DNA from: Alkalithermobacter paradoxus
GTDB taxonomy: Bacteria > Bacillota > Clostridia > Peptostreptococcales > Peptostreptococcaceae
Assembly (NCBI GenBank): GCA_002029295.1
Contig: MZGW01000001.1
Span: forward strand, 186,001 to 250,000
Length of the DNA stretch: 64,000 nt
Direction of reading: 5' to 3'
This document shows positions 16,286 through 26,404 of the stretch, one piece after another. The notes under the pieces were generated by a model. It ran no database searches. It was not told where the DNA came from and saw only the letters and a list, made by a program, of their open reading frames with translations. Each line of letters starts with the position of its first letter. Positions within the stretch are counted from its first letter, which is position 1. The position numbers and the translations under genes are program-made.

Positions 16286-16843
16286 ATGAAAAGAAAGAGC
16301 AAGGAAGAAAGGCAGAAAGAGCTCTTAGAAATGCTTGAAAAAGATAGCTTTTATACAGATGAAGAACTGTCTTCCTATTTTAATGTTAGTATACAAACTA
16401 TCAGATTAGATAGGCTACAATTAGGTATACCTGAACTGAGAGAAAGAATAAAAAATCTTGCAGAGAATAATATAGATAAAGTAAAAAGTATGAAAGGCAA
16501 AGAAATAATAGGAGAACTTATAACGCTTGAAGTAGGGAATTTAGGAATATCAATTCTTGAAACAACAAATGATATGACGTATAGCAAAACTAGCATAGTT
16601 AAAGGACATTATGTTTTTGCTCAGGCAGAATCTTTAGCTATGGCAGTTATAGATGCACCTGTTGTATTAATGGGAGTTGCAAATATCAAGAATATGGACC
16701 CTGTAAAGCCTAATGATAGACTCATAGCTAAGGCTGAAGTTGTTAAAGTGAGGGATAAAAAGCACTATGTTCATGTTAGAATAAACAACAAAAATCATGT
16801 ACAAGTGTTTAGAGGAAAGTTCATATTTGATGAGATAAGTTAA
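16286..16843 (+). CDS. fapR: Fatty acid and phospholipid biosynthesis repressor FapR
   Basis: FapR is a DNA-binding repressor whose ligand, malonyl-CoA or malonyl-ACP, releases it from lipid-synthesis promoters. The 185-residue protein has an N-terminal DeoR-like helix-turn-helix (about 5-60, with [24 protein letters not shown]) and a C-terminal hot-dog thioesterase-like domain (about 75-185) that binds the ligand. I chose the ATG at 16286, 5 bases after GAGGTGA; a GTG nine bases upstream lies inside that site. It heads the fab operon directly behind its own operator, as in other Firmicutes. Confidence 0.96.
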   Translation: MKRKSKEERQKELLEMLEKDSFYTDEELSSYFNVSIQTIRLDRLQLGIPELRERIKNLAENNIDKVKSMKGKEIIGELITLEVGNLGISILETTNDMTYSKTSIVKGHYVFAQAESLAMAVIDAPVVLMGVANIKNMDPVKPNDRLIAKAEVVKVRDKKHYVHVRINNKNHVQVFRGKFIFDEIS

Positions 16844-16856
16844 AGGAGGAAGTACA

Positions 16857-17864
16857 TTGAAAATTGTAGTAGACGGTATGGGAGGAGACAATGCTCCAAA
16901 CTCAACTGTTGAGGGTATAGTTAGTGCAATAAAAGAGTTTAATGTAGATATAATAGTAACTGGTGATAAAGAAATTCTAGAGAAAAACTTTAGTAAATAC
17001 GACTTTGACAGAAGTAAACTTGAGATAATACATACTAGCGAAGTGATAATGAATGAAGATAAGCCAGTCAAAGCTATAAGAGGAAAGAAAGATTCATCTA
17101 TGGTTGTTGCGTTAAACTTAGTAAAAGAAGGAAAAGCAGATGCAATAGTTTCAGCAGGAAATACAGGTGCATTACTAGCTGGAGGATTATTTGTGCTTGG
17201 AAGAATAGAAGGGATAGATAGACCAGCACTTTGTAGTTACATGCCTACAAAAAAAGGTATGTCTATACTTTTAGACGCTGGTGCAAATAGTGATTGTAAG
17301 CCTAGAAATCTAGTTGAATTTGGATTTATGGGATCTATCTATGCAAACAAAGTTTTAGATATAGACAATCCTAAAGTAGCAATTGTAAATGTTGGATCAG
17401 AAGAAGGAAAAGGAAATGATCTTACAAAGAAATCATATGAAATTCTTAAAGGCTCACAAATAAATTTCATTGGAAATGTAGAAGCTAGAGATATACCTTA
17501 TGGATACACAGATGTTATATTGTGTGATGGTTTTACTGGAAATGTTATATTAAAGCTTACAGAAGGAGTAGCAATGTCTATATTTTCTATGCTTAAAGAA
17601 ACTTTCTTAAGTAGCTTTAAGACAAAGATAGGTGCTGCACTTTTAAAAAATGATTTAGTAAGAATGAAAAGTAGTTTAGATTACGCAGAATATGGTGGTG
17701 CCCCACTTCTTGGAGTAAATGGTGGGCTTATAAAGGCACATGGAAGTTCTAATGGAAAAGCAATTAAAAATGCTATAAAACAGGCAATTAGATTCGTTGA
17801 CGGAAATGTTTTAAGTGAAATTAAATCCAAAATAGATATTATAGGAGCTGATTGTATTGAGTAA
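16857..17864 (+). CDS. plsX: Phosphate acyltransferase PlsX
   Basis: PlsX makes acyl-phosphate from acyl-ACP, the first committed step of phosphatidic acid synthesis in Gram-positives. The 335-residue protein begins [13 protein letters not shown] and shows the [12 protein letters not shown] and [16 protein letters not shown] signatures. It starts with TTG after AAAGGAGGAAG. Its end overlaps the fabH start by 8 bases, indicating coupled translation. Controlled from the FapR operator upstream. Confidence 0.97.
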   Translation: MKIVVDGMGGDNAPNSTVEGIVSAIKEFNVDIIVTGDKEILEKNFSKYDFDRSKLEIIHTSEVIMNEDKPVKAIRGKKDSSMVVALNLVKEGKADAIVSAGNTGALLAGGLFVLGRIEGIDRPALCSYMPTKKGMSILLDAGANSDCKPRNLVEFGFMGSIYANKVLDIDNPKVAIVNVGSEEGKGNDLTKKSYEILKGSQINFIGNVEARDIPYGYTDVILCDGFTGNVILKLTEGVAMSIFSMLKETFLSSFKTKIGAALLKNDLVRMKSSLDYAEYGGAPLLGVNGGLIKAHGSSNGKAIKNAIKQAIRFVDGNVLSEIKSKIDIIGADCIE

Positions 17865-18852
17865 AACTAAAAGAGCAGGGGTAATAGGAATAGGAAGCTT
17901 CGTTCCTGAAAAGGTTCTTACAAATCTTGATATGGAAAAAATAGTTGATACATCAGATGAATGGATACTAACAAGAACAGGAATAAAAGAAAGAAGAATA
18001 GCAGATGAAAATACAGCAACATCTGATCTTGCAACCGAAGCAGCAAAAAAAGCTCTAGAAAGCGCTAATGTAAAGCCAGAGGAAATAGATTTAATAATGG
18101 TAGCTACAGTTACCCCAGATATGGCATTTCCATCAACAGCTTGTATAGTTCAAAAAAATATAGGTGCATCAAAGGCAGCAGCATTTGATCTAGAAGCGGC
18201 TTGTTCTGGATTTATATATGGAGTAACTATCGGAAAGCAATTCATAGAAACAGGAATGTATAAGAAAATACTAGTAATAGGAGCAGAAACTCTATCTAAA
18301 ATAGTAGATTGGAGTGATAGAAACACTTGTGTACTATTTGGAGATGGAGCAGGTGCTGTAGTTTTAGGAGAAGTTGATGAAAATGAAGGTATATTATCTG
18401 CATATTTAGGAGCAGACGGACTTGGTGGAGAGTTTTTATCTCAACCTGCAGGAGGATCTAGAATACCTGCAAGCGTAAGCACAGTTAATGATAGATTACA
18501 TTACATAAAAATGGAAGGAAGCGAAGTATTTAAGTTTGCGGTTAGAATAATGGGTGAATCAGCTAAAAAAGCATTGGAACTTGCAAATTTAAGTAGTGAA
18601 GATATAGATTTTATAGTTCCTCATCAAGCAAATATAAGAATAATAGAATCAGCTGCTAAAAGGCTTAAAGTATCTATGGATAAAGTATATGTTAACTTAG
18701 ATAGATATGGAAATATGTCATCAGCGTCTATACCAGTTGCTTTAAATGAAGCATATACAAAGGGAATGGTAAAAAAAGGTGATAATGTAGTATTAGTAGG
18801 ATTTGGTGGAGGACTGACTTGGGGTTCTGCACTGTTAAAATGGAGTATTTAG
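17857..18852 (+). CDS. fabH: 3-oxoacyl-ACP synthase III
   Basis: FabH starts fatty acid synthesis by condensing an acyl-CoA primer with malonyl-ACP. The 331-residue thiolase-fold protein has active-site Cys116 in EAACSGF, the PHQAN motif with the catalytic His, and [12 protein letters not shown] with the catalytic Asn. It begins with TTG inside the last codons of plsX. Preference for branched or straight primers cannot be read from the sequence. Confidence 0.97.
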   Translation: MSKTKRAGVIGIGSFVPEKVLTNLDMEKIVDTSDEWILTRTGIKERRIADENTATSDLATEAAKKALESANVKPEEIDLIMVATVTPDMAFPSTACIVQKNIGASKAAAFDLEAACSGFIYGVTIGKQFIETGMYKKILVIGAETLSKIVDWSDRNTCVLFGDGAGAVVLGEVDENEGILSAYLGADGLGGEFLSQPAGGSRIPASVSTVNDRLHYIKMEGSEVFKFAVRIMGESAKKALELANLSSEDIDFIVPHQANIRIIESAAKRLKVSMDKVYVNLDRYGNMSSASIPVALNEAYTKGMVKKGDNVVLVGFGGGLTWGSALLKWSI

Positions 18853-18862
18853 GAGGTTTAAA

Positions 18863-19792
18863 ATGAATAGAATTTGTCAGCTTTTAAATATAAAATATCC
18901 AATAATTCAAGGTGGTATGGCATGGGTAGCTACGGCTGAACTTGCTGCTGCTGTATCAAATGCTGGAGGGCTGGGCTTAATTGCAGCAGGAAATGCACCA
19001 AAAGAAGTTGTTAAAGAAGAAATAAGAAAAGCTAGAGAACTTACAGACAAACCATTTGGAGTTAACGTTATGCTTATGTCTCCATATGTTGATGAAGTTA
19101 TGGAAGTTATATATGAAGAAAGAATACCAGTTATAACTACAGGAGCAGGAAATCCAGCTAAATATATGGAAAAATTAAAATCTATAGGAACTAAGGTAAT
19201 ACCAGTAGTTCCATCTGTAGCACTTGCTAAAAGAATGGAAAAGTACGGAGCAGATGCTATTATAGTTGAAGGAACAGAAGCAGGTGGACATATAGGTGAA
19301 CTTACAACTATGGTTTTAATTCCTCAGATAGTAGACGAAGTTAGTATACCTGTGATAGGAGCAGGTGGTATAGCTGATGGGAGAGGAATGGCGGCTGCTT
19401 TTGCTTTAGGAGCAGAGGGTGTTCAAATAGGAACAAGATTTATATGTAGTGATGAGTGTAAGGTTCACCCAAATTATAAAGAAGCGGTCCTTAAGGCTAA
19501 AGATAGAGATGCTGTAGTAAGTGGAAGAAGTACAGGACACCCTGTTAGAGCTTTAAAGAATAAATTTATCAAGGAGTTTTTAGAATTAGAAAAGCAAGGG
19601 GTAGACATTAAGACATTAGAGGAAAAAGGTGCTGGAAGCTTAAAGATTGCAGTACTAGAAGGAGACACAGAGAAAGGATCATTAATGGCAGGACAAATAG
19701 CTGCATTGGTTAAAGATATAAAACCATGTAAAGACATTATAGAAGAAATAGTTAATGATGCTAAGCAAGTTATTTCTAACTTAGAAATTTAG
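18863..19792 (+). CDS. fabK: Enoyl-ACP reductase FabK (flavoprotein)
   Basis: FabK is the FMN-dependent enoyl-ACP reductase that completes each elongation cycle; unlike FabI it is insensitive to triclosan. The 309-residue TIM-barrel protein belongs to the nitronate monooxygenase-like family: PIIQGGMAWVA at the N-terminus, GLGLIAAGN, GTEAGGHIGEL with the conserved His, and GVQIGTRF. Its place between fabH and fabD separates it from general 2-nitropropane dioxygenase relatives. No FabI is seen here. A GGAGG ribosome site overlaps the end of fabH. Confidence 0.94.
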   Translation: MNRICQLLNIKYPIIQGGMAWVATAELAAAVSNAGGLGLIAAGNAPKEVVKEEIRKARELTDKPFGVNVMLMSPYVDEVMEVIYEERIPVITTGAGNPAKYMEKLKSIGTKVIPVVPSVALAKRMEKYGADAIIVEGTEAGGHIGELTTMVLIPQIVDEVSIPVIGAGGIADGRGMAAAFALGAEGVQIGTRFICSDECKVHPNYKEAVLKAKDRDAVVSGRSTGHPVRALKNKFIKEFLELEKQGVDIKTLEEKGAGSLKIAVLEGDTEKGSLMAGQIAALVKDIKPCKDIIEEIVNDAKQVISNLEI

Positions 19793-19804
19793 GGGGATGA
19801 ACAT

Positions 19805-20758
19805 ATGGGAAAAGTTGCTTTAGTATTCCCAGGACAGGGATCACAGTATGTTGGAATGGGAAAACAAATATACGAGAAATATGAAACTGCAAGAAAGATA
19901 TTTGATAAATCTAATGAAGTCTTAAATGTTGATTTAAAATCTATAATATTTGAAGGCCCAGAAGAAGAACTTACAAAAACGGAAAATACTCAACCTGCTA
20001 TATTAACTTTAAGTATAGCTTTATTTGAGGTATTAAAAGAAAAAATAGATTTAAAGTATGATGCATGTGCAGGATTATCTTTAGGAGAATATTCAGCACT
20101 TGTTGCTGCAGATGCTATATCGTTTGAAGATGCAGCTGTTTTGGTTAAGAAAAGAGGAAGATATATGCAACAGGCAGTTCCAAGTGGTAAAGGAACTATG
20201 GCTGCAATACTAGGACTTGATAGAGAGGTATTATTAGATGTATTAAAGGAAGCATCAGTAGAAGGAATTGTTGAAGCTGCAAACTTTAATAGTCCTGGCC
20301 AGATAGTTATATCAGGTGAAGTAAGTGCTGTTGAAAAAGCAGTACAACTATGCAAAGAAAAGGGAGCTAAGAAGGCTGTAGTTTTAAAGGTAAGTGCACC
20401 TTTTCACTCATCTATGCTAGTAAATGCAGGAGAGAATCTACAAAAAGAATTAGAGAATATAGATTTTGAAAATCTTAAAGTTCCAGTAGTTGCTAATGTA
20501 GATGCAAATTATGTAGCAAAAGAAAACATAAAGGACTCTCTTGTAAGGCAAGTAAGTTCGTCAGTTATGTGGGAAGATTCGATCGAAAGACTTATAAATG
20601 ATGGGTTTGATACATTCATTGAGATAGGCCCTGGAAAAACACTAAAAGCCTTCATAAAGAAGATAGCTTCTAAAATGAAGAAAGAAGTTAATATATACAA
20701 CGTAGAGGATGAAGACACACTAGAAGAAGTAGTAAACATTATAAAAGGAGATGAATAG
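19805..20758 (+). CDS. fabD: Malonyl-CoA:ACP transacylase
   Basis: FabD loads malonate onto acyl carrier protein. The 317-residue protein has the N-terminal FPGQGSQYVGMG motif, the active-site serine in AGLSLGEYSAL (about residue 93) and the catalytic His in SAPFHSSM (about residue 200). Length is typical of the family. It lies 12 bases after fabK and 2 before fabG. Confidence 0.97.
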   Translation: MGKVALVFPGQGSQYVGMGKQIYEKYETARKIFDKSNEVLNVDLKSIIFEGPEEELTKTENTQPAILTLSIALFEVLKEKIDLKYDACAGLSLGEYSALVAADAISFEDAAVLVKKRGRYMQQAVPSGKGTMAAILGLDREVLLDVLKEASVEGIVEAANFNSPGQIVISGEVSAVEKAVQLCKEKGAKKAVVLKVSAPFHSSMLVNAGENLQKELENIDFENLKVPVVANVDANYVAKENIKDSLVRQVSSSVMWEDSIERLINDGFDTFIEIGPGKTLKAFIKKIASKMKKEVNIYNVEDEDTLEEVVNIIKGDE

Positions 20759-20760
20759 AG

Positions 20761-21507
20761 TTGATAGAATTAAAGGATAAAGTTGCACTAGTTACTGGAG
20801 GATCTAGAGGTATAGGAAAATCTATAGCTATAAAGCTTGCATCACTTGGAGCTAATGTTGTCATAAACTATACATCAAGAGAAGAGGAAGCTTTAAATAC
20901 TCAAAAGGAAATAGAAAGCTATGGAGTAAAATCTATGGTTGTTAAGTGTGATGTTTCAAAATATGATGATGTGCAAAATATGATAGACAAAACAGTAAGT
21001 GAATTTGGAAGAGTAGATATTTTAGTTAATAATGCTGGTATAACTAAAGATGGGCTTTTAATGAAAATGAAAGAAGAAGACTTTGATGCTGTAATAGCTG
21101 TAAACTTGAAAGGAGTATTTAACTGTACTAAGGCTGTAACTAGACCAATGATGAAGCAAAGATATGGAAAAATAATAAACATGTCATCTGTAGTTGGAGT
21201 TATGGGTAATGCAGGTCAAGCAAACTACTGTGCATCTAAAGCTGGTGTAATAGGATTTACAAAGTCAAGTGCTAAAGAATTAGCATCAAGAAACATAAAT
21301 GTAAATGCAATAGCACCTGGATTTATAGATACAGATATGACTAAGGTACTTAAAGATGATGTTAAAGAGGCGATGATGAGAAGTATTCCTTTAAATAGAT
21401 ATGGAAGTGCTGAAGATATTGCTAATTTAGTAGCATTTTTATCAAGTTCAATGTCAGATTATATAACAGGTCAAGTAATACACGTAGATGGTGGAATGGT
21501 AATGTAA
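20761..21507 (+). CDS. fabG: 3-oxoacyl-ACP reductase
   Basis: FabG uses NADPH to reduce 3-oxoacyl-ACP. The 248-residue short-chain dehydrogenase has the nucleotide motif TGGSRGIG (about residues 12-19), NNAG, catalytic Ser in NMSSVVGVMG and the YxxxK pair in NYCASKAG. It starts with TTG after AAAGGAGATG and directly follows fabD. The C-terminal ITGQVIHVDGGMVM is characteristic of FabG. Confidence 0.97.
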   Translation: MIELKDKVALVTGGSRGIGKSIAIKLASLGANVVINYTSREEEALNTQKEIESYGVKSMVVKCDVSKYDDVQNMIDKTVSEFGRVDILVNNAGITKDGLLMKMKEEDFDAVIAVNLKGVFNCTKAVTRPMMKQRYGKIINMSSVVGVMGNAGQANYCASKAGVIGFTKSSAKELASRNINVNAIAPGFIDTDMTKVLKDDVKEAMMRSIPLNRYGSAEDIANLVAFLSSSMSDYITGQVIHVDGGMVM

Positions 21508-21543
21508 TTTAAAAATAAAAATATATTAGGGGAGGAATTTTTT

Positions 21544-21774
21544 ATGGTATTCGAAAAAGTAAGAGGAATAATAGCTGATCAATTAGGTGTAGAGGATGTT
21601 GAAAGTATAAGCAGAGAAACATCTCTTATGAAAGATTTAGAGGCAGATTCTTTAGATGCTGTAGAAATAATGATGGCTTTAGAAGATGAGTTTGAGATAG
21701 AAATACCTGACGAAGATGCAGAGAAATTTACTTGTATAGGAGATATAGCGAGCTATATAGAACAAAATATGTAA
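21544..21774 (+). CDS. acpP: Acyl carrier protein
   Basis: ACP carries the growing acyl chain on a phosphopantetheine arm. The 76-residue acidic protein has the attachment serine Ser36 in the DSLD motif. The 4-helix pattern and acidic helix 2 ([16 protein letters not shown]) are standard. A GGGGAGG ribosome site precedes the ATG, fitting the high expression expected. The gene sits between fabG and fabF as in most bacteria. Confidence 0.98.
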   Translation: MVFEKVRGIIADQLGVEDVESISRETSLMKDLEADSLDAVEIMMALEDEFEIEIPDEDAEKFTCIGDIASYIEQNM

Positions 21775-21792
21775 TTTTGGAGGTAATACAAA

Positions 21793-23031
21793 ATGAAAAG
21801 AAGAGTGGTAGTTACAGGTTTAGGATGTGTAACTCCTATAGGTATAGGAAAAGATGCCTACTGGAATTCTTTAAAGAATGGTATTTGTGGTATAGATAAA
21901 TTAACTAGATTCGATGCTTCTGAATATACAACTCAAATTGCTGCAGAAGTTAAGGATTTCGCTCCAGAAGATTATATGGATAAAAAAGAAGCTAAAAGAA
22001 TGGATAGATTTACTCAATATGCAGTTGCAGCAAGTAAGATGGCTGTAAGTGATTCAAATCTTGATTTAGATAAGGTACAAAGTGATAGAATTGGAGTTAT
22101 AATAGGTTCTGGAGTTGGCGGAATAGAAACTTTAGAAGAACAACATGCTAAGTTATTAGAAAAAGGGCCAAAGAGAGTAAGTCCTTTCTTCGTTCCTATG
22201 ATGATAACTAATATGGCAGCTGGTCAAGTTTCAATAATGCTTAATGCTAAGGCTATGAACAGCAGTGTTGTAACAGCATGTGCTTCCGCAACTCATGCTA
22301 TAGGAGATGCTTTCAAAGTAATCCAAAGAGGAGATGCAGAGGTTATGGTTGCAGGAGGATCTGAAAGTCCAATAACTCCTTTAGCAGTTGCAGGATTTTG
22401 TACAATGAAAGCTATGTCTACTAGAAATGATGATCCTAAAACAGCTTCTAGACCATTTGACAAGGATAGAGATGGTTTTGTAATGGGAGAAGGAGCTGGA
22501 ATATTAATATTAGAAGAACTTGAACATGCATTAAAAAGAAATGCTACAATATACGCAGAAATAGTTGGATATGGAGCTACTTCAGATGCATACCACATAA
22601 CTGCTCCAGCAGAAGGTGGAGAAGGAGCAGCTAGAGCTATGGAAATGGCAATTGCTGATGGAAATATACCGAAAGAAGAAGTTGATTATATAAACGCTCA
22701 TGGAACTAGTACTCCGTATAATGATAAGTACGAAACAATGGCTATAAAATCTGTATTCGGGCAGCACGCATATAATTTGGCTGTTTCTTCTACTAAATCT
22801 ATGACAGGTCACTTACTAGGAGCGGCAGGAGCTGTTGAAGCAATAGCTTGTGTACTTGCTATAAAAGATAGCTTCGTTCCTCCTACAATAAGCATTCAAA
22901 ACCAAGATCCTGAACTTGATCTTAACTACGTTCCGCACAAAGGAATAGAAAGACAAGTAAGATATGCAATGTCTAACTCTTTAGGATTTGGTGGACACAA
23001 CGGAACATTAGCATTTAAAAAATATGAATAA
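21793..23031 (+). CDS. fabF: 3-oxoacyl-ACP synthase II
   Basis: FabF elongates acyl-ACP by condensation with malonyl-ACP. The 412-residue thiolase-fold protein has active-site Cys163 ([12 protein letters not shown]), the same number as in E. coli FabF, and the two catalytic His in [11 protein letters not shown] and [13 protein letters not shown]. It is the last gene of the operon and is followed by a strong terminator. fabZ and acetyl-CoA carboxylase genes, often placed after fabF, are absent from the window. Confidence 0.97.
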   Translation: MKRRVVVTGLGCVTPIGIGKDAYWNSLKNGICGIDKLTRFDASEYTTQIAAEVKDFAPEDYMDKKEAKRMDRFTQYAVAASKMAVSDSNLDLDKVQSDRIGVIIGSGVGGIETLEEQHAKLLEKGPKRVSPFFVPMMITNMAAGQVSIMLNAKAMNSSVVTACASATHAIGDAFKVIQRGDAEVMVAGGSESPITPLAVAGFCTMKAMSTRNDDPKTASRPFDKDRDGFVMGEGAGILILEELEHALKRNATIYAEIVGYGATSDAYHITAPAEGGEGAARAMEMAIADGNIPKEEVDYINAHGTSTPYNDKYETMAIKSVFGQHAYNLAVSSTKSMTGHLLGAAGAVEAIACVLAIKDSFVPPTISIQNQDPELDLNYVPHKGIERQVRYAMSNSLGFGGHNGTLAFKKYE

Positions 23032-23033
23032 AG

Positions 23034-23072
23034 AAAAAAGCTTCTAACTAAATTTAGTTAGGAGCTTTTTTT
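23034..23072 (+). terminator. Terminator of the fab operon
   Basis: A long stem, AAAGCT-x-CTAACTAAA with TTTAGTTAG-x-AGCTTT, is followed by a T-run. It separates fabF from the spoIIIA operon. Confidence 0.92.
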
Positions 23073-23074
23073 GT

Positions 23075-23100
23075 GCATATTTTTTGAGGTTACATAATAT
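23075..23100 (+). promoter_or_regulatory. Possible sigma-E promoter of spoIIIA
   Basis: GCATATT (23075-23081) resembles a sigma-E -35 and CATAATAT (23093-23100) resembles a -10. The spacer of 11 bases is shorter than the usual 13-15, so the call is weak; it rests partly on the known sigma-E control of spoIIIA. Confidence 0.3.
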
Positions 23101-23129
23101 TATTTACAAATAAGAAGGAGGACGAGTCT

Positions 23130-24101
23130 ATGAATAAACTTCCAGAAGAAATTGTTAATTCACTAAGCCCAAGAATAAAGACATTAGTACATAATGCTAG
23201 TTATGACTTTAGAGGAGAGATAGAAGAAATAAGAATGAGAGTAAAGCGTCCACTAATGCTTATAGGAAACAATAAAGAGTATTTCATAAGCGATAAAGGG
23301 AGAGTCTTTACCAAATTCAACAGTGAATGTTATATAGTAAGCAGTGAAGACATAGAACAAACATTTCAAATTATATGTAAACACTCCATACACTCATTTT
23401 TAGAAGACATAAAAAAGGGATTTATAACAGTAAGAGGAGGGCATAGAGTAGGATTAGGAGGAAAAGTATTAATAGAAGGTGACAACATAAAAAATATAAA
23501 GCATATTTCATCTCTTAATATAAGAATATCAAAACAAGTCTTGAACTGTTCTAAAAGAGTACTAAGGCACATAATATCATCCTCTAATAAAATAAACAAT
23601 ACACTAATAATTTCACCACCTCAGTGCGGAAAAACAACATTGCTTAGAGATATAGTAAGGAATATCAGTAATGGAGTTGATGAATACAACTTTGAAGGAT
23701 TAAAGACAGTAGTAATAGATGAAAGAAACGAAATATCAGGATCATACCTTGGTATGCCTCAAATGGATATAGGAATTAGGACAGATATAATAGAGTCTTG
23801 CCCTAAAGATATAGGAATAATGATGGTTTTAAGAGCTATGTCTCCAAATGTAATAGTGACAGATGAGATAGGCAGTAGTAAAGAAATAAATGCCTTGTAT
23901 AACGCATTAAATGGAGGGGTAAGCCTTATAACAACAGTTCATGGATATGGAATGGAAGATATACAAAATAGAAAAGAAATAAATAGACTATTAGATAAAG
24001 AGTTATTCAAAAAAGTAATAGTTCTTTCAAATAGGCTAGGACCTGGAACAGTTGAAAAAATATATGACTTAGAAGAAAAGAGGTGTTTGTTTGTTTCTTA
24101 A
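23130..24101 (+). CDS. spoIIIAA: Stage III sporulation protein AA (secretion-type ATPase)
   Basis: SpoIIIAA is the mother-cell ATPase of the SpoIIIA-SpoIIQ feeding channel that spans the two forespore membranes. The 323-residue protein resembles type II/IV secretion ATPases: a divergent N-terminal domain (about 1-140), Walker A in PPQCGKTTLLRD (about residues 164-175), an acidic box VVIDERNE and a Walker B-like VIVTDEIG. An AAGGAGGA ribosome site precedes the ATG. It heads a run of eight genes with tiny gaps or overlaps, the canonical spoIIIA order. Confidence 0.96.
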   Translation: MNKLPEEIVNSLSPRIKTLVHNASYDFRGEIEEIRMRVKRPLMLIGNNKEYFISDKGRVFTKFNSECYIVSSEDIEQTFQIICKHSIHSFLEDIKKGFITVRGGHRVGLGGKVLIEGDNIKNIKHISSLNIRISKQVLNCSKRVLRHIISSSNKINNTLIISPPQCGKTTLLRDIVRNISNGVDEYNFEGLKTVVIDERNEISGSYLGMPQMDIGIRTDIIESCPKDIGIMMVLRAMSPNVIVTDEIGSSKEINALYNALNGGVSLITTVHGYGMEDIQNRKEINRLLDKELFKKVIVLSNRLGPGTVEKIYDLEEKRCLFVS

Positions 24102-24612
24102 AACATTATTGATGATAGTCATTTTAGTTTGTTCTTTTCTTCTTGGAGAAGAGCTATACTGTACATACAAAAAAAGGCATAAAGATGTGTCAGATTTAAT
24201 AAAAATACTAGAAATATTAAATATGGAATTTAAATTCGGGATGTACACATTAAGCGAAGTATTTTTTAAGATAGGCAACAAAAAAGATTTTAGATTATGG
24301 GAATTTTTTCACAACTTGGCTAATAAATTAGAAGAAGAAAACAATAGCAGTCTAGAAAGTGCATTTGAAAATTCTATGCATTCAATAAGTGATAAGACTT
24401 TTCTTCAGGAAGAAGAAATAGATGAGCTTAAAAATTTAATACTCAATCTAGGTAAAAGTGACTTTTATAGCCAGGAAAGCATAATAAAACTTGCTATAGA
24501 GAACATAAAAAAAATACAAGCTAAATCACTAGAAGACATAAAAACTAAAGGAATGCTTTACAAAAAGATAAGTCTTATCATGGGGATATTATTAGTAATA
24601 ATACTACTATAA
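24091..24612 (+). CDS. spoIIIAB: Stage III sporulation protein AB
   Basis: SpoIIIAB resembles GspF-type inner-membrane platform proteins and is thought to work with the SpoIIIAA ATPase. The 173-residue protein has an N-terminal membrane helix (about 1-20), a helical soluble middle and a C-terminal membrane helix (about 155-173, ISLIMGILLVIILL). It starts at a TTG inside spoIIIAA, overlapping by 11 bases, with AGAGGTG as ribosome site. Confidence 0.93.
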   Translation: MFLKTLLMIVILVCSFLLGEELYCTYKKRHKDVSDLIKILEILNMEFKFGMYTLSEVFFKIGNKKDFRLWEFFHNLANKLEEENNSSLESAFENSMHSISDKTFLQEEEIDELKNLILNLGKSDFYSQESIIKLAIENIKKIQAKSLEDIKTKGMLYKKISLIMGILLVIILL

Positions 24613-24622
24613 GGAGGGTAAT

Positions 24623-24826
24623 ATGGGTGCAAATGTAGATTTAATATTTAAAATAGCAACTATAGGTATATTAATATCAGTTTTGAATCAAGTATTAATA
24701 AGATCAGGAAGAGAAGAGCAAGCAATGTTCACTACTCTTACAGGGGTAGTAGTAGTTTTGATGATGGTTATAAAAGAAATCAAGATTTTATTTGATACTG
24801 TAAAGACGATGTTTAATCTTTACTAG
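24623..24826 (+). CDS. spoIIIAC: Stage III sporulation protein AC
   Basis: SpoIIIAC is a small two-helix membrane protein of the SpoIIIA complex. The 67-residue product has hydrophobic segments at about 7-25 and 36-52 linked by SGREEQAM, the conserved family loop. An AAGGAGGG ribosome site precedes the ATG. Length matches the family (about 65-68). Confidence 0.95.
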   Translation: MGANVDLIFKIATIGILISVLNQVLIRSGREEQAMFTTLTGVVVVLMMVIKEIKILFDTVKTMFNLY

Positions 24827-24842
24827 TTGGGGGAGTGATATT

Positions 24843-25229
24843 TTGGACTTAACTAGGTTAATTGGAACAGCTATTTTAGGAATAACACTATCTATGCTGT
24901 TTAAGAAAGATAGACCAGAAGTAAGTATGTTTATAGGTCTTATAACTGGTGTTGGAATTTTTCTAGGTGCACTACATAAACTTAGTTTCATAATTGATTC
25001 TATAAGAAGTTTAACAAGTAAAGTACACATAAATTACATATATCTTTCAACAATACTCAAAGTAGTAGGGATATCATATCTAATAGAATTTGCAATTCAA
25101 ATATGTAAAGATGCAGGAGAGGGAGCAATAGCATCTAAATTGGAGTTTGCTGGAAAGGTAATAATACTTACAATGTCCTTTCCTATAATGCTTTCTATAC
25201 TTGAAACTATAATAAATATTATACCTTAG
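24843..25229 (+). CDS. spoIIIAD: Stage III sporulation protein AD
   Basis: SpoIIIAD is a polytopic membrane component of the SpoIIIA complex and is homologous in its first half to SpoIIIAC. The 128-residue product has about four hydrophobic segments and the conserved-looking stretch KDAGEGAIASKLEFAGKVIIL. It begins with TTG after GGGGGAGTG. Confidence 0.94.
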   Translation: MDLTRLIGTAILGITLSMLFKKDRPEVSMFIGLITGVGIFLGALHKLSFIIDSIRSLTSKVHINYIYLSTILKVVGISYLIEFAIQICKDAGEGAIASKLEFAGKVIILTMSFPIMLSILETIINIIP

Positions 25230-25239
25230 GAGCTCACTT

Positions 25240-26394
25240 ATGAAAAAGATAGTGTTACTAACTACGATTATATTTATATTGATGGGTAGCACCATATATG
25301 GTGATGACAACAAAAGCATTGGAGTTGATGATTACATCGAAAAACAGCTAAGTTCAATGCAAATATGGAAGTTAGAAGAATACTTTAGAAATGAAGAAAT
25401 CTTAAATGATGTAAATCTGAAGACATTTATAGTAGATGTTGTAAGAGGTAAGAGAAATATATTTGATTTAATAAATAAAGAAGCGTTAACTACATATTTA
25501 TTTAAAGAGCTAAGAACAAATTTGAAAATTTTTATATCTATATTAGTTCTTTCAATGATATCTTCAATTCTCAAAAACCTTGATAATTCATTTTCATCTG
25601 GGACAATAAGTAAGATATCAAACTATACAATATTTTTAATAATAGTATCTCTCACTTTCATTGGATATAAGGAAGTTTTGAGTATATGTAAAGGCACCAT
25701 AGAAAGCATGGTAGCATTTATGGAAATAGCAATTCCAATAGAAATAGCACTATTAGTCACATTAGGATTTCCAATTACTTCAGCAGTATTAAATCCAATA
25801 TTCTTAGGAGGAATTGCATTTATAACTCTTATATTCAAAAGGTTTATAGTAATTAGTATGACATTAGCCTTTTCTCTTTTGATAATGAACAGCATATCAA
25901 AACATATTAAGCTTAAAAGGTTATTCTCTTTCATAAAGCAGATGAATATATTCACCATAGGAACTGTACTTACAGTGTATTTAGGAATAATATCTATTCA
26001 AGGATTGTACATAACATCTTTCGATAAACTATCTATGAAAACAGTTAAATTTGCAGTAGGGAATTTTATTCCGATAGTAGGTAACTTTGTTTCAGACTCA
26101 ATAGATATAGTACTATCTTCTTCATATGTACTAAAAAGCGTGCTAGGATCTGTAGGATTATTAATTTTAGTGGGTATATGCCTAACTCCAATAATAAAAA
26201 TAATATCAATATTATTAGTATATAAACTTGCATCAATAGTAATAGAACCAATTGCTGATGAGAGTATATCTGAATACCTAAATGAGATAGGGAACTTAAT
26301 GGCAATAGCACTAGCTGCATTGATAGCAACAGCAATAATATTTTTTATAACAATAGCGATCCTAGCTTCTATAGGAAATGTAACAAAGTTATAA
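25240..26394 (+). CDS. spoIIIAE: Stage III sporulation protein AE
   Basis: SpoIIIAE is the large polytopic membrane protein of the SpoIIIA complex. The 384-residue product starts with a signal-like segment (MKKIVLLTTIIFILMGSTIYG), then an extracytoplasmic region of about 60 residues and some seven to eight hydrophobic helices from about residue 90 to the end. The start follows TTAGGAGCT. Size agrees with family members of about 390 residues. Confidence 0.94.
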   Translation: MKKIVLLTTIIFILMGSTIYGDDNKSIGVDDYIEKQLSSMQIWKLEEYFRNEEILNDVNLKTFIVDVVRGKRNIFDLINKEALTTYLFKELRTNLKIFISILVLSMISSILKNLDNSFSSGTISKISNYTIFLIIVSLTFIGYKEVLSICKGTIESMVAFMEIAIPIEIALLVTLGFPITSAVLNPIFLGGIAFITLIFKRFIVISMTLAFSLLIMNSISKHIKLKRLFSFIKQMNIFTIGTVLTVYLGIISIQGLYITSFDKLSMKTVKFAVGNFIPIVGNFVSDSIDIVLSSSYVLKSVLGSVGLLILVGICLTPIIKIISILLVYKLASIVIEPIADESISEYLNEIGNLMAIALAALIATAIIFFITIAILASIGNVTKL

Positions 26395-26404
26395 GGAGGA
26401 TTTT

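Noticed and set aside
23034-23130. Masked ribosome site before spoIIIAA
   Set aside because: The hairpin is a clean terminator and the AAGGAGGA site has no upstream complement.
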